A stretch of DNA of 5,690 nt, taken from the NCBI GenBank assembly GCA_012837465.1, contig DURG01000389.1, positions 1-5,690 of the forward strand, given 5' to 3'. Shown one piece after another: positions 5,515 to 5,690 of this stretch. The translations under genes and the position numbers were made by a program. Numbering within the stretch: the first letter of the stretch is position 1; each line of letters begins with the position of its first letter. The notes beneath the pieces are model-generated. The model ran no database searches. It was not told where the DNA came from and saw only the letters and a program-made list of their open reading frames with translations. Source of the DNA: Propionibacterium sp. (GTDB lineage Bacteria > Actinomycetota > Actinomycetes > Propionibacteriales > Propionibacteriaceae).

Positions 5515-5633
5515 GCCCGCGAGTTCTACGAGCGGTGTCGAAACCCGGTGAGTTTGCAGTCAAGGTTGATGGGAAGCTCACCGGGTTTCGACACGGTCGC
5601 GCCGCTCGTTCCTCGCGGGCGACCGGCTCAACC
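5509..5633. repeat. Nested inverted-repeat element at the end of the methyltransferase gene
   Basis: A 125-bp structure with four nested arm pairs: GGTTGAGCC (5509-5517) with GGCTCAACC (5625-5633); GCCCGCGAG (5515-5523) with CTCGCGGGC (5612-5620); ACGAGCG (5528-5534) with CGCTCGT (5603-5609); and an 18-bp perfect pair, 5535-5552 with 5577-5594, whose core is CGAAACCCGGTGAG. The central loop is about 24 nt. The outer two pairs share bases on the left side (5515-5517), so not all can form at once. The first arm contains the TGA stop of the upstream gene. No T-tract follows, so Rho-independent termination is uncertain. Similar GTTTCGACAC...GGCTCAACC units occur often between genes in actinobacteria (from memory), so it is probably a dispersed REP-like repeat. 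Confidence 0.8.
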
Positions 5634-5642
5634 AGCGTTGCT

Positions 5643-5690
5643 GTTTCGACAGGCTGAGCTGCTTGTTCCTCGCGGGTGACCGGCTCAACC
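5643..5690. repeat. Second, degenerate direct copy of the element's right half
   Basis: This 48-bp stretch repeats 5585-5633: both start GTTTCGACA, share GTTCCTCGCGGG and end in ACCGGCTCAACC, with differences mainly in the middle (GGCTGAGCTGCTT against CGGTCGCGCCGCTC). With the inverted left half at 5509-5545 there are three related half-units here, one inverted and two direct. The copy reaches the window edge and may continue. Confidence 0.75.

Overview
The window is GC-rich, with genes packed closely, frequent ATGA stop/start overlaps, GTG starts and strong G/C preference at third codon positions. Together with the protein families present, this points to a chromosomal segment of a high-GC actinobacterium. 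Propionibacteriaceae or a related family is my guess from general resemblance; the sequence does not prove it. All confidently called genes are on the + strand. I see no phage, plasmid, IS, CRISPR or defence genes, and no rRNA or tRNA gene.

Layout: (1) 1-632, the 3' end of pyrE (orotate phosphoribosyltransferase) overlapping by one base a small Nudix hydrolase gene, whose 3' end sits in a long imperfect inverted repeat (573-648). (2) 714-1502, a single lemA-family gene with its own Shine-Dalgarno sequence and a hairpin terminator. (3) 1503-1720, an intergenic stretch holding three 30-bp-spaced copies of a palindrome centred on CTAG, then a clear promoter whose -35 and -10 boxes each lie inside a related operator-like motif. 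(4) 1721-2318, a YceI-family gene and a very strong, probably bidirectional terminator. (5) 2319-2495, a short gap that may encode a 30-residue or 24-residue peptide on the minus strand, ending at that same terminator. (6) 2496-5514, a three-gene operon joined by ATGA overlaps: two tandem CNNM/CorC-type membrane proteins with CBS domains, then a TrmH/SpoU RNA methyltransferase. (7) 5509-5690, nested inverted and direct repeats of an intergenic palindromic element whose first arm includes the methyltransferase stop codon.

Functionally these look like housekeeping or envelope genes rather than one new pathway: pyrimidine synthesis and nucleotide clean-up, a membrane-anchored LemA protein, a lipocalin-like YceI protein under apparent repressor control, a probable Mg2+ transport pair and an RNA modification enzyme. 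The least explained material is non-coding: the CTAG repeat array, the doubled operator over the yceI promoter, and the two different palindromic elements placed exactly at gene 3' ends.
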